A stretch of DNA of 64,000 nucleotides from Bacteroidales bacterium (lineage in GTDB: Bacteria > Bacteroidota > Bacteroidia > Bacteroidales > UBA932): positions 25,734 to 89,733 of the forward strand of contig JAFSSE010000005.1 in assembly GCA_017445755.1 (NCBI GenBank). Direction: 5' to 3'. The position numbers were made by a program, and so were the translations under genes. The notes under the pieces are model-generated. The model was not told the DNA's origin, ran no database searches, and saw nothing but the letters and a program-made list of their open reading frames with translations. Below, one piece after another: positions 26,186 through 34,231 of this stretch; position 1 is the first letter of the stretch, and every line of letters starts with the position of its first letter.

Positions 26186-27928
26186 CTATTTCTTTTCGTC
26201 AAAGTCCCCTTCTCCGCCGCTCATCTGCATTTCGTAGATTTCACGGTAAACGGAATTATCCTTAAGGAGGTTTTCATGGGTATCGAAGCCGATAACCCTG
26301 CCGTCCTCCATAACGGCTATCCTGTCAGCGGAGGAGATACTGAGAACCCGCTGAGAGATAATCAGTTTGGTAACGCCCGGAATCCGCTGCGAGAAGGTCT
26401 CCCTGATTTTCGCATCCGTAGCCGTATCGACAGCGGATGTGGAATCGTCGAGAATCAGGACCTTGGGCCGCTTCAGAAGGGCCCTCGCTATACAAAGGCG
26501 CTGCCTCTGGCCCCCGGAAACATTGGTTCCGCCCTGCTCTATCCTAGTATTGTACCCCTCGCTCATCGCAGAGACGAATTCGTCCGCGCAGGCCGCCTTG
26601 CAGGCCTCGATACATTCCTCGTCAGTCGCATCAGGACGGCCCCACCGAAGATTCTCAAAGACTGTCCCCGAAAAGAGGGTGTTCTTCTGAAGGACCACGG
26701 CAACTGAACTCCGGAGGGTCTTAAGGGAAAAGTTACGGACATTGATTCCGCCGACCCGAACCGTTCCTTCCGAGACGTCGTAGAGCCGGGATACAAGGGC
26801 CCCGAGCGTCGATTTACCGCTGCCGGTGCCGCCGATAATCCCGATAGTCTCTCCGGGAAGAATATGAAGATCAATTCCTTCCAGGGCATAATCCCCTCCC
26901 TTTCCATAGGAGAAATAAACCGAGTCGAAGTCGATGCTGCCGGAGGGAACTTCAAGGACCGGGTCCGCGGGCTCCTCCATGTCGGGGACCTCTTCGATAA
27001 CCTCTGCAATACGGCTTCCGGAAGCGAAACTCTGGGTCAGCTGGACGAAAACCATGGACAGCATCATCAGGGAGGAGAGAACCGTCATCACATAGGAAAA
27101 GAGCGAGGTCAGTTCTCCGGTCGTGAGCGAGCCATCCACTATGAAACGGGCCCCGAACCAGCTGAGGGCAATGATGCAGCCATTGACTATAAGATTCATT
27201 ACCGGCCTGTTAAGGGCCATAAGGGTCTCGACCCGGACATTCAGGGTGAAGAGGTTCAGGACGGCCTTGTCGAATTTTGAAATCTCATGGTCCTCCCGGA
27301 CATAGGCCTTGACCACCCGGATTGCGGAAACGTTTTCCTGGACGACTCCGTTAAGGGCATCGACCTTGAGGAGTATTTCCTTGAAAAGCCGGGCTGCACG
27401 GCTTATCAGAAGGGCCAGGAAAACCGAAAGGATGAGCATGGCAACAAGGAAAACTATGCTCAGACGGCGATGGATCAGAAAGCACATCGCAAGGGCGCTG
27501 ACCATGTTGAGCGGAGCCCGGAAAGACGTCCTCAAGAGCATCTGGAAGGCATTCTGGATACTTGCGACGTCCGTTGTCATACGGGTCACAAGCCCTGCCG
27601 TCGAATACTTGTCAATGTCGGAGAAGGAATACCTCTGGATGCTCCTGTACATCGCCGAGCGGAGATTTGCGGCGAGGCCCGAACTGGACCAGGCGGCGAA
27701 CCAGCCGGCCAGGACCCCGAAAACCGTGCTCAGAAGGGCCAGAACGGCCATCCAGCTCCCATATTTATATACATTCGAAAGGTTCCCGGCCATGACGCCA
27801 TCGTCGATCAGGGACGCCGTCACGTACGGGATCAGAATCCACATAATCACCTCCAGCGTCGTCCAGAGCGGCGTCAGCAGGGCGGGCACCTTGTATTGCC
27901 GCACTTCCTTCAGGAGGGTACCGATCAT
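26186..27928 (-). CDS. ABC exporter half-transporter, degenerate-site partner (TM287/MdlA-like)
   Basis: 580 residues: membrane domain with six helices (residues ~15-310) and an NBD with G-G-T-G-S-G-K-S-T (Walker A), canonical signature V-S-G-G-Q-R-Q and Walker B V-L-I-L-D-D-S-T-S. The Asp in place of the catalytic Glu after the Walker B Asp marks a non-hydrolysing site, as in the TM287 half of heterodimeric exporters; its intact signature would complete the active site on the partner's NBD. It follows rfbB by 9 bp, so it shares a transcript with the dTDP-rhamnose genes. A role in glycan or lipid export is possible but not shown. Confidence 0.92.
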   Translation of the reverse strand: MIGTLLKEVRQYKVPALLTPLWTTLEVIMWILIPYVTASLIDDGVMAGNLSNVYKYGSWMAVLALLSTVFGVLAGWFAAWSSSGLAANLRSAMYRSIQRYSFSDIDKYSTAGLVTRMTTDVASIQNAFQMLLRTSFRAPLNMVSALAMCFLIHRRLSIVFLVAMLILSVFLALLISRAARLFKEILLKVDALNGVVQENVSAIRVVKAYVREDHEISKFDKAVLNLFTLNVRVETLMALNRPVMNLIVNGCIIALSWFGARFIVDGSLTTGELTSLFSYVMTVLSSLMMLSMVFVQLTQSFASGSRIAEVIEEVPDMEEPADPVLEVPSGSIDFDSVYFSYGKGGDYALEGIDLHILPGETIGIIGGTGSGKSTLGALVSRLYDVSEGTVRVGGINVRNFSLKTLRSSVAVVLQKNTLFSGTVFENLRWGRPDATDEECIEACKAACADEFVSAMSEGYNTRIEQGGTNVSGGQRQRLCIARALLKRPKVLILDDSTSAVDTATDAKIRETFSQRIPGVTKLIISQRVLSISSADRIAVMEDGRVIGFDTHENLLKDNSVYREIYEMQMSGGEGDFDEKK

Positions 27929-27937
27929 CGGGAGGGA

Positions 27938-29074
27938 TTAGCGGTTGGCGTACATGTTTTCGTAGTACTTCTGGTAGTCGCCGGAAGTCACATTGTCCAT
28001 CCAGTCCTGGTTCTCGAGATACCATTTCACGGTCTTCTCGATGCCTTCCTCAAACTGGAGCGAGGGCTCCCAGCCGAGCTCCTTCTGGAGCTTCGAGGAG
28101 TCGATTGCATAACGGAGGTCGTGGCCCGCACGGTCCGTGACATAGGTGATGAGGTCCATGTCCTCTCCCTCGGGGCGGCCCAGAAGGCGGTCCACCGTAT
28201 TAATCAGGACCTTGATTATATCGATGTTCTTCCACTCGTTGAAGCCGCCGATATTGTAGGTCTCCGCGATTTTGCCCTCGTGGAAAATAGTATCTATGGC
28301 TCGGGCATGGTCAACCACATAAAGCCAGTCGCGGACATTCTCGCCCTTTCCATATACCGGGAGGGACTTACGGTGGCGGATATTGTTGATAAAGAGCGGA
28401 ATAAGCTTCTCCGGGAACTGGTAAGGGCCATAGTTGTTGGAGCAGTTCGTCACTATCGTCGGCATCCCGTAGGTGTCATGGAAGGCGCGGACAAAGTGGT
28501 CCGAGGAGGCCTTTGCGGCGCTGTAGGGGCTGTGGGGCTGATACTTGAGGTCCTCGGTGAAGAACTTCTCACCGTAGGCAAGGTGATGCCCGGCGGAGGA
28601 GGCCTTCGTTGTAAAAGGCGGCTCGATTCCCTCGGGATGGGTCATCTGGAGGGCTCCATAGACCTCGTCCGTCGAAATATGGTAGAACCTTTTCCCCTCA
28701 TACTTCTCCGGAAGGGATTCCCAGTATAGTTTCGCGGCCTGAAGCATGCTCAGGGTACCCATGACATTCGTCTTTGCGAAGGTAAAGGGGTCCTTGATGG
28801 AACGGTCCACATGGGATTCCGCGGCAAGGTGGATAATTCCGTCCACATGTTCCTCCTGCATCAGCGCATATACACCCTCGAAATCGCAGATATCCATTTT
28901 GACGAAACGGTAGTTCGGCTTGTCCTCAATGTCCTTCAGATTGGCCAGGTTCCCCGCATAGGTCAGCTTGTCGAGGTTGATAATCCGGTATTCAGGGTAT
29001 TTGTTGACAAAGAGGCGGACAACATGGCTGCCGATAAAGCCGGCACCGCCGGTAATCACGATGGAACGTTTCAT
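27938..29074 (-). CDS. rfbB: dTDP-glucose 4,6-dehydratase
   Basis: 378 residues. Extended SDR: T-G-G-A-G-F-I-G-S-H (NAD binding), N-L-D-K-L-T-Y-A-G-N-L, H-L-A-A-E-S-H-V-D-R-S-I, catalytic S-T-D-E-V-Y-G with the D-E pair specific to RmlB, and Y-S-A-A-K. R-D-W-L-Y-V-V-D-H and N-I-G-G-F-N-E follow as in RmlB. It converts dTDP-glucose to dTDP-4-keto-6-deoxyglucose, second step of dTDP-L-rhamnose synthesis. It overlaps rfbC by 4 bp. The first enzyme of the path, RfbA, is not in this window. Insert of about 20 residues around A-L-Q-M-T-H-P-E relative to shorter RmlB. Confidence 0.96.
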   Translation of the reverse strand: MKRSIVITGGAGFIGSHVVRLFVNKYPEYRIINLDKLTYAGNLANLKDIEDKPNYRFVKMDICDFEGVYALMQEEHVDGIIHLAAESHVDRSIKDPFTFAKTNVMGTLSMLQAAKLYWESLPEKYEGKRFYHISTDEVYGALQMTHPEGIEPPFTTKASSAGHHLAYGEKFFTEDLKYQPHSPYSAAKASSDHFVRAFHDTYGMPTIVTNCSNNYGPYQFPEKLIPLFINNIRHRKSLPVYGKGENVRDWLYVVDHARAIDTIFHEGKIAETYNIGGFNEWKNIDIIKVLINTVDRLLGRPEGEDMDLITYVTDRAGHDLRYAIDSSKLQKELGWEPSLQFEEGIEKTVKWYLENQDWMDNVTSGDYQKYYENMYANR

Positions 29075-29607
29075 AGGGTATTGAATGATGGATGGTTTTT
29101 ATCTTTTTCGGAGAGAATAATATCGGCAGCAGGTATCTGCCAGTCGATTCCAAGGTCCGGATCGTCCCAGCGAACAGCCCCTTCCGCCTCCGGGTGGTAG
29201 AATTCGTCGCACTTGTACTGGAAAACGACTTCGTCCGAAAGGACGCTGAATCCGTGGGCGAAGCCCCGGGGAATATACATCTGGAGATGGTTTTCGCCGG
29301 AGAGGACGCAGGAAAAATGCTTTCCATATGTCGGAGAGCCGGGACGGATATCCACGGCTACGTCAAGGACGGCCCCTCGGACTACCCTGACGAGCTTTGC
29401 CTGGGCGTAGGGTTCCTTCTGGTAATGGAGACCGCGGACGACGCCGTAGCCCGAGCGGCTTTCATTGTCCTGGACGAAATTCACAGGGCCGACCGCCTCC
29501 GCGAAATCGCGGTAATTGAACGACTCGAAAAAATATCCCCGCGAGTCGGAGAAGACCCTCGGTTCAATGACATAAAGTCCTTCTATAGGAGTTTTTATGG
29601 CCTTCAT
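29071..29607 (-). CDS. rfbC: dTDP-4-dehydrorhamnose 3,5-epimerase
   Basis: The ATG at 29607 (M-K-A-I-K-T-P-I-E-G) gives 178 aa, the RmlC norm, and overlaps the rfbD stop as TAATG; the open frame extending to 29736 is an artefact inside rfbD. Cupin fold signatures: F-F-E-S-F-N, Q-D-N-E-S-R-S, V-R-G-L-H-Y-Q (catalytic His), V-A-V-D-I-R-x-G-S-P-T-Y-G, and Y-K-C-D-E-F-Y with the catalytic Tyr region. It epimerises C3 and C5 of the 4-keto sugar. Coupled to rfbD upstream and rfbB downstream. Confidence 0.96.
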   Translation of the reverse strand: MKAIKTPIEGLYVIEPRVFSDSRGYFFESFNYRDFAEAVGPVNFVQDNESRSGYGVVRGLHYQKEPYAQAKLVRVVRGAVLDVAVDIRPGSPTYGKHFSCVLSGENHLQMYIPRGFAHGFSVLSDEVVFQYKCDEFYHPEAEGAVRWDDPDLGIDWQIPAADIILSEKDKNHPSFNTL

Positions 29608-30494
29608 TACGCTCCCTCCCCGTTTTCTATCCGTCTGATACAATCCTGGAGCGAGGTGTACCAGTGCGGAAGCGAAATGCCGAAATCCGTCTTCACCTTG
29701 GTCTTGTCTAGCACCGAATAGTGGGGCCTGGAGCATTTGGAAGGGTATTCCCCGGTATGGCAGGGGCGGATTTCGCAGCTGTTTCCGGAAAGGTCCCGGA
29801 CCGCGAAGGCAAAATCATACCAGGAGCAGACGCCTTCGTCAGTAAAATTATAGATTCCACTGACATCCTTCCCTTCCCCGATAAGGCGGAGGATAAAGCG
29901 GGCAAGGTCAGCCGCATAGGTCGGAGTACCGACCTGGTCGAAAACCACGGACAGCTGATCCCGCTTTGAGGAAAGAGAGCGGATTGTCTTCACGAAATTC
30001 TTCCCGTACGGGGAGAACATCCAGGCCGAACGGATAATTACGCTGCGGCAGAGGGATCCGAGAACAGCCCTCTCCCCCTCCAGCTTTGTCGCCCCATAGA
30101 CACCGAGCGGGTCTGCGGGCCACTCCTCCTTGATCGGCATACAGCCATTGCCGCTGAAAACGTAATCCGTCGAAATATGAATCAGGAGGGCGCCCCGCTC
30201 CGAGGCAATCTCCGCGAGGATAGACGGCGCGGTAGCATTCAGGAGCCGGGCCATGGCCGGGTCATCCTCAGCCCTGTCCACGTCAGTATAGGCGGCGCAG
30301 TTGACTATAACGTCTATGCTTTCCGACTCACAGACGAGGCGGACGGCATTTTTGTCGGTTATGTCCAGATACAGGGTATCGAGCCCCTTTTCACGGATTA
30401 CATCCGAAAAAAGGAAACGGTCCGGCGAACCCGCAGAAGCAATACGGATCTCGCGGCCGAGCTGGCCTCCCGCCCCGGTAATGAGGATATTCAT
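29607..30494 (-). CDS. rfbD: dTDP-4-dehydrorhamnose reductase
   Basis: 295 residues. G-A-G-G-Q-L-G near the N-terminus binds NAD(P)H; V-N-C-A-A-Y-T-D-V-D-R-A-E-D, I-S-T-D-Y-V-F-S-G and the catalytic Y-G-A-T-K-L-E-G-E follow, all matching RmlD. It reduces the 4-keto group to yield dTDP-L-rhamnose for surface glycans. First gene of the leftward operon rfbD-rfbC-rfbB-ABC-ABC, preceded by a -7 element just 5 nt upstream of the ATG, suggesting a leaderless mRNA. Divergent from rnhA. Confidence 0.96.
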   Translation of the reverse strand: MNILITGAGGQLGREIRIASAGSPDRFLFSDVIREKGLDTLYLDITDKNAVRLVCESESIDVIVNCAAYTDVDRAEDDPAMARLLNATAPSILAEIASERGALLIHISTDYVFSGNGCMPIKEEWPADPLGVYGATKLEGERAVLGSLCRSVIIRSAWMFSPYGKNFVKTIRSLSSKRDQLSVVFDQVGTPTYAADLARFILRLIGEGKDVSGIYNFTDEGVCSWYDFAFAVRDLSGNSCEIRPCHTGEYPSKCSRPHYSVLDKTKVKTDFGISLPHWYTSLQDCIRRIENGEGA

Positions 30495-30499
30495 GGGAA

Positions 30500-30507
30500 C
30501 AAAATTA
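30500..30507 (-). promoter_or_regulatory. -7 element of the rfbDCB-ABC operon
   Basis: The minus strand reads TAATTTTG, 5 nt before the rfbD ATG. Divergent from the rnhA element at 30544-30551. Confidence 0.6.
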
Positions 30508-30543
30508 ACGTTTTATTATAAGGAAACCAAAAAAATATTTCAT

Positions 30544-30551
30544 TACCTTTG
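30544..30551 (+). promoter_or_regulatory. -7 element of the rnhA-pdxA-recG operon
   Basis: TACCTTTG, 4 nt before the ATG at 30556; consistent with transcription starting at or next to the start codon. Confidence 0.6.
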
Positions 30552-30555
30552 CATT

Positions 30556-31077
30556 ATGAACGACAGGCAACCGATCTATCTCTACACCGACGGAGCCGCG
30601 AGCGGCAACCCTGGTCCCGGCGGATACGGCGTTGTCCTGAAATGTGCCGTAGATACCCCGGACGGGCAGCGGCTCGTAGTGAAGGAATTCTCCGGCGGCT
30701 TCGCCCTCACGACAAACAACCGGATGGAACTTCTCGCCGTTATAGTCGGACTGGAGGCAATCAAATGGGAAAACGCCACCGTAGAGTGCTGGAGCGACTC
30801 TTCCTACGTCGTAAAGGCGGTCAGCGAGGGCTGGCTTGAAAACTGGAAACGGAAGGGCTTCAAGGGTAAGAAAAACATGGACCTCTGGCTCCGCTACGAT
30901 GCCGTCGCCCGGAAGCACCGGGTCTGCTTCCACTGGCTGAAGGGCCATGCCGGACACCCGGAAAACGAGCGCTGCGACGCCCTCGCCGTAGAGGCGAGCC
31001 ACCAGAATGATCTGCCGGAGGATACCGGTTACCTCTCGGAACAGGGACAAATAGACTTTGAGCAATATGCAGAATGA
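30556..31077 (+). CDS. rnhA: ribonuclease HI
   Basis: The ATG at 30556 gives 173 aa; the longer open frame upstream runs back into the divergent rfbD gene. Catalytic D-E-D-D set: Y-T-D-G-A-A-S-G-N-P-G, N-R-M-E-L-L-A-V, W-S-D-S-S-Y-V and R-C-D-A-L-A, with the mobile histidine in G-H-A-G-H-P-E-N-E. It cleaves RNA of RNA:DNA hybrids, removing R-loops and primers. No extra N-terminal hybrid-binding domain. The C-terminal tail (L-S-E-Q-G-Q-I-D-F-E) is slightly longer than in E. coli. The 3' end overlaps pdxA by 11 bp. Confidence 0.96.
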   Translation: MNDRQPIYLYTDGAASGNPGPGGYGVVLKCAVDTPDGQRLVVKEFSGGFALTTNNRMELLAVIVGLEAIKWENATVECWSDSSYVVKAVSEGWLENWKRKGFKGKKNMDLWLRYDAVARKHRVCFHWLKGHAGHPENERCDALAVEASHQNDLPEDTGYLSEQGQIDFEQYAE

Positions 31078-32095
31078 CAGGAAACTGGTCGTCGGGATTA
31101 CCCAGGGCGACGGAAACGGAATCGGATACGAGGTGATTATCAAGGCGCTCCAGGACCCCAGGATTCTGGAATCCTTCACCCCTGTTATCTACGGTTCCTC
31201 AAAACTTTTCGGTTTCTACCGTAAGCTGATCCATGAAATAGACCAGCTCGACACAAATGTAATCTCCTCCGCCAGGGATGCCCGTCCCAGGCGGATCAAT
31301 ATTGTAAACTGCCTTCCGGACAACGTCTTCGTCGAGCCGGGCCAGCCGACCGCGGAATCTGCCAAGAGCGCAATCCGCTCCCTCGAATGTGCCGTGAACG
31401 ACATCCGGAGCGGCGATGTGGACGTACTGGTGACCGCCCCCATCAACAAGAGGGCCATGGTCAACGAGGGCTTCGGCTATACCGGCCATACGGAGTACCT
31501 CGAGAAGGAATTCGGGGAAAACGGCGTAGCCATGATAATGTGCAGCCACCGCATGAAGATAGGCGTCGTAACCGGTCATATTCCGCTGAAGGACGTCGCC
31601 TCCTCCCTCACTAAGGAGCTGATACTCTCGAAGTTGCGCCTTATGAAGACATCCCTCCAGAGGGACTTCGGCGTAGTCGAGCCGAAGATCGCCGTCCTCG
31701 GGCTGAACCCCCACTGCGGAGACGGCGGCCTCCTCGGAGACGAGGAGCAGAGGATTATCCTCCCGGCGGTCAACGAGGCCATGGAGGAAGGCATCCTCGC
31801 CTTCGGCCCCTACTCCCCCGACGGCTTCTTCGGGATGGGCAATTACTCGAAATTCGACGCGACCCTCGCAATGTACCATGACCAGGGTCTCGCTCCCTTC
31901 AAGGCCCTGTCCTTCGAAGACGGAGTCAACTATACGGCTGGTCTTTCCATCGTCAGGACCTCCCCGGACCACGGCACCGCCTACGACATGGCCGGACGCG
32001 ACGAAGCGGACCCTCATTCGATGATGAGCGCCATTTACATGGCTATCGACGTTTTCCGCAACCGCCTCGCCTACGACAAGATGCACGGGGAATAG
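31067..32095 (+). CDS. pdxA: 4-hydroxythreonine-4-phosphate dehydrogenase
   Basis: I use the ATG at 31067 (342 aa, M-Q-N-D-R-K-L-V-V-G-I-T-Q-G-D); a TTG three codons earlier is possible. PdxA signatures: G-I-T-Q-G-D-x-N-G-I-G, V-T-A-P-I-N-K, Y-T-G-H-T-E-Y-L (metal His), T-G-H-I-P-L-K-D-V (second His), G-L-N-P-H-C-G-D-G-G and Y-H-D-Q-G-L-A-P-F-K (third His). It oxidises 4-phosphohydroxy-L-threonine with NAD+, the product condensing with deoxyxylulose phosphate in PLP synthesis. The start lies inside the end of rnhA; recG begins 3 bp after its stop. Confidence 0.96.
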   Translation: MQNDRKLVVGITQGDGNGIGYEVIIKALQDPRILESFTPVIYGSSKLFGFYRKLIHEIDQLDTNVISSARDARPRRINIVNCLPDNVFVEPGQPTAESAKSAIRSLECAVNDIRSGDVDVLVTAPINKRAMVNEGFGYTGHTEYLEKEFGENGVAMIMCSHRMKIGVVTGHIPLKDVASSLTKELILSKLRLMKTSLQRDFGVVEPKIAVLGLNPHCGDGGLLGDEEQRIILPAVNEAMEEGILAFGPYSPDGFFGMGNYSKFDATLAMYHDQGLAPFKALSFEDGVNYTAGLSIVRTSPDHGTAYDMAGRDEADPHSMMSAIYMAIDVFRNRLAYDKMHGE

Positions 32096-32098
32096 GTC

Positions 32099-34225
32099 AT
32101 GGCGGCGATGGAGATCCAATACCTTCACGGTGTCGGACCCCGTCGGGCAGCGCTTCTGAGGAGCGAGCTCGGGGTCGAAACCGTCATGGACCTCCTCCAT
32201 ACCTACCCCTTCCGCTACATTGACAGAAGCGGCTTCCAGAAGATTTCCGAGCTCCGTCCCGACCAGACCTGGATCCAGATCCGGGCCGTAGTCCAGAGCG
32301 TAAAGCTGCTGGGGAAAAAGGGCGACACCCTTGAAGCGGACCCGGCGAAACTGCGCTCGGTAAACCGCCTGAGCGCCCTCGTTTCCGACGGGACCGGTAC
32401 CCTCGAAATAGTCTTTTTCAAGGGAATCAAGTTCATGGTAACCCGCCTTGTCGCAGGACGGGAGTTCGTCTTTTTTGGAAAGCCCACTGTTTTCAACGGA
32501 CGGATAAACATGGTCCATCCGGAGGTGGACGACCCGGATAAAACCGTCTCAGGGACGCTTACCGGCGTCTATCCCAGTACCGAAAAGCTGAAAACCGGAG
32601 GTATTACCGGAAAGGTCATGCAGCGCCTCGTCGGCTCAGCCCTCGAGATGGTCCTGCCGCAGCTGAAAGAGACCCTTCCGGACTATATCCTGAAGGAAAA
32701 GGGACTTGTACCGCTTTCCTATGCCCTGCGGCAAATCCACTTCCCGGTGGACCAGAGCGCCCTTTCCAAGGCGACTTACCGGCTTAAATTCGAGGAACTC
32801 TTCCTACTTCAGCTATCCCTTCTGAAACAGAAGTATATCCGGAGCCGGAGCGAATACGGAATCCCGATGCCTAAAGTCGGGCCCGCCTTCAACCGCTGCT
32901 TCGAGGCGCTCCCCTATGAGCTGACCGGGGCCCAGAAACGGGTCATAAAGGAAATCCGGGAGGACCTTATGAGCGGGCGGCAGATGAACCGTCTGCTCCA
33001 GGGCGACGTAGGGAGCGGAAAGACCATGGTTGCCGTCCTGACCGCCCTCATTGCTATCGGGAACGACTGCCAGGCCTGCGTAATGGCTCCTACAGAAGTA
33101 CTTGCCCGTCAGCACTTTATAAACATATCGAAGTACCTCGCCCCAACCGGGGTCCAGGTGGCCCTCCTGACCGGATCCACCGGGACGGCAGAGCGCCGGA
33201 GAATCCATTCGGGGCTCGAAGACGGGTCCATAGGAATCCTTATCGGAACCCATGCCCTTATTGAAGACACCGTGGTTTTCCGCCGTCTCGGACTCGCGGT
33301 AATAGACGAGCAGCACCGTTTCGGAGTGGACCAGAGGGCTAAACTCTGGGCGAAGAACGGGGACGGAATCCCACCCCATGTCCTCGTCATGACCGCTACG
33401 CCAATCCCGAGGACCCTTGCCATGACCCTCTACGGGGACCTCGACATTTCCGTCATCGACGAGATGCCCCCGGGGCGGAAGCCAATCATTACAAGGCAAT
33501 TCGGCGAAAACAAGCGCCTGGCCCTCTACAAGTTCATGAAAGACCAGATTGCCCTTGGCCGCCAGATATTCGTTGTCTATCCCCTGATTTTCGAAAGTGA
33601 AAAGATGGACTACCAGAACCTTGAAATGGGATATGAGGACATCGTGACGAACTTCCCCCTGCCCCGTTACAAGGTCGCGATTGTCCACGGACAGCAGACT
33701 GCCGATGAAAAGAACTTCAACATGGGCGCCTTCGCGGGAGGCAGGGCCGATATCCTTGTCTCAACTACGGTGATTGAAGTCGGGGTGGACGTTCCGAACG
33801 CCTCCGTTATGGTCATTGAGAGCGCGGAACGCTTCGGGCTGAGCCAGCTCCACCAGCTAAGGGGCCGCGTCGGAAGGGGCTCGGAGGCCTCCTATTGCAT
33901 CCTGATGAAGGGCCAGAAGATATCCAAGGAGAGCCAGAAGCGACTTGACCTTCTCTGCGAAACCGAAAACGGCTTCATTCTCGCCGAGGAGGACATGAAG
34001 ATGCGGGGACCCGGAGACCTCGAGGGAACCCAGCAGTCGGGACTTCCGATTACCCTCAACATCGCCTCCCTCTCCCATGACGGAGCCCTGCTCTCGGACG
34101 CCCGCGCCTATGCGGCTCACATTCTGGATTTGGACCCGGCCCTCTCCAGGATTGAAAACATCCCCCTTGCCGAAGCTCTTCGCTCCGACAAGTACATGAC
34201 AAAGGATTACAGCCGGATTTCCTAA
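32099..34225 (+). CDS. recG: ATP-dependent DNA helicase RecG
   Basis: 708 residues, typical of RecG. N-terminal wedge/OB domain (residues ~1-240, with G-V-G-P-R-R-A-A-L-L). SF2 helicase motifs: L-L-Q-G-D-V-G-S-G-K-T (I), A-P-T-E-V-L-A-R-Q-H (Ia), V-I-D-E-Q-H-R-F-G (II), M-T-A-T-P-I-P-R-T-L-A (III), V-S-T-T-V-I-E-V-G-V-D-V-P (V) and Q-L-R-G-R-V-G-R-G (VI), plus the RecG-specific TRG region near R-G-P-G-D-L-E-G-T-Q-Q-S-G. It remodels stalled forks and branched recombination intermediates. Last gene after rnhA and pdxA, so an R-loop/fork maintenance pairing with RNase HI is plausible. Ends 6 bp from a convergent gene. Confidence 0.97.
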   Translation: MAAMEIQYLHGVGPRRAALLRSELGVETVMDLLHTYPFRYIDRSGFQKISELRPDQTWIQIRAVVQSVKLLGKKGDTLEADPAKLRSVNRLSALVSDGTGTLEIVFFKGIKFMVTRLVAGREFVFFGKPTVFNGRINMVHPEVDDPDKTVSGTLTGVYPSTEKLKTGGITGKVMQRLVGSALEMVLPQLKETLPDYILKEKGLVPLSYALRQIHFPVDQSALSKATYRLKFEELFLLQLSLLKQKYIRSRSEYGIPMPKVGPAFNRCFEALPYELTGAQKRVIKEIREDLMSGRQMNRLLQGDVGSGKTMVAVLTALIAIGNDCQACVMAPTEVLARQHFINISKYLAPTGVQVALLTGSTGTAERRRIHSGLEDGSIGILIGTHALIEDTVVFRRLGLAVIDEQHRFGVDQRAKLWAKNGDGIPPHVLVMTATPIPRTLAMTLYGDLDISVIDEMPPGRKPIITRQFGENKRLALYKFMKDQIALGRQIFVVYPLIFESEKMDYQNLEMGYEDIVTNFPLPRYKVAIVHGQQTADEKNFNMGAFAGGRADILVSTTVIEVGVDVPNASVMVIESAERFGLSQLHQLRGRVGRGSEASYCILMKGQKISKESQKRLDLLCETENGFILAEEDMKMRGPGDLEGTQQSGLPITLNIASLSHDGALLSDARAYAAHILDLDPALSRIENIPLAEALRSDKYMTKDYSRIS

Positions 34226-34231
34226 CGGGAC

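Noticed and set aside
27287-28729. 480-aa plus-strand open frame opposite the ABC exporter and rfbB
   Set aside because: Composition is that of an antisense shadow (His/Gly/Asp-rich, no motifs) and the minus-strand genes are unambiguous.
29608-29736. N-terminal extension of rfbC
   Set aside because: It lies wholly inside rfbD; the ATG at 29607 gives the standard RmlC start and overlaps the rfbD stop as TAATG.
31199-32518. 439-aa minus-strand open frame opposite pdxA and recG
   Set aside because: Covers well-defined enzyme genes on the other strand; no motifs of its own.
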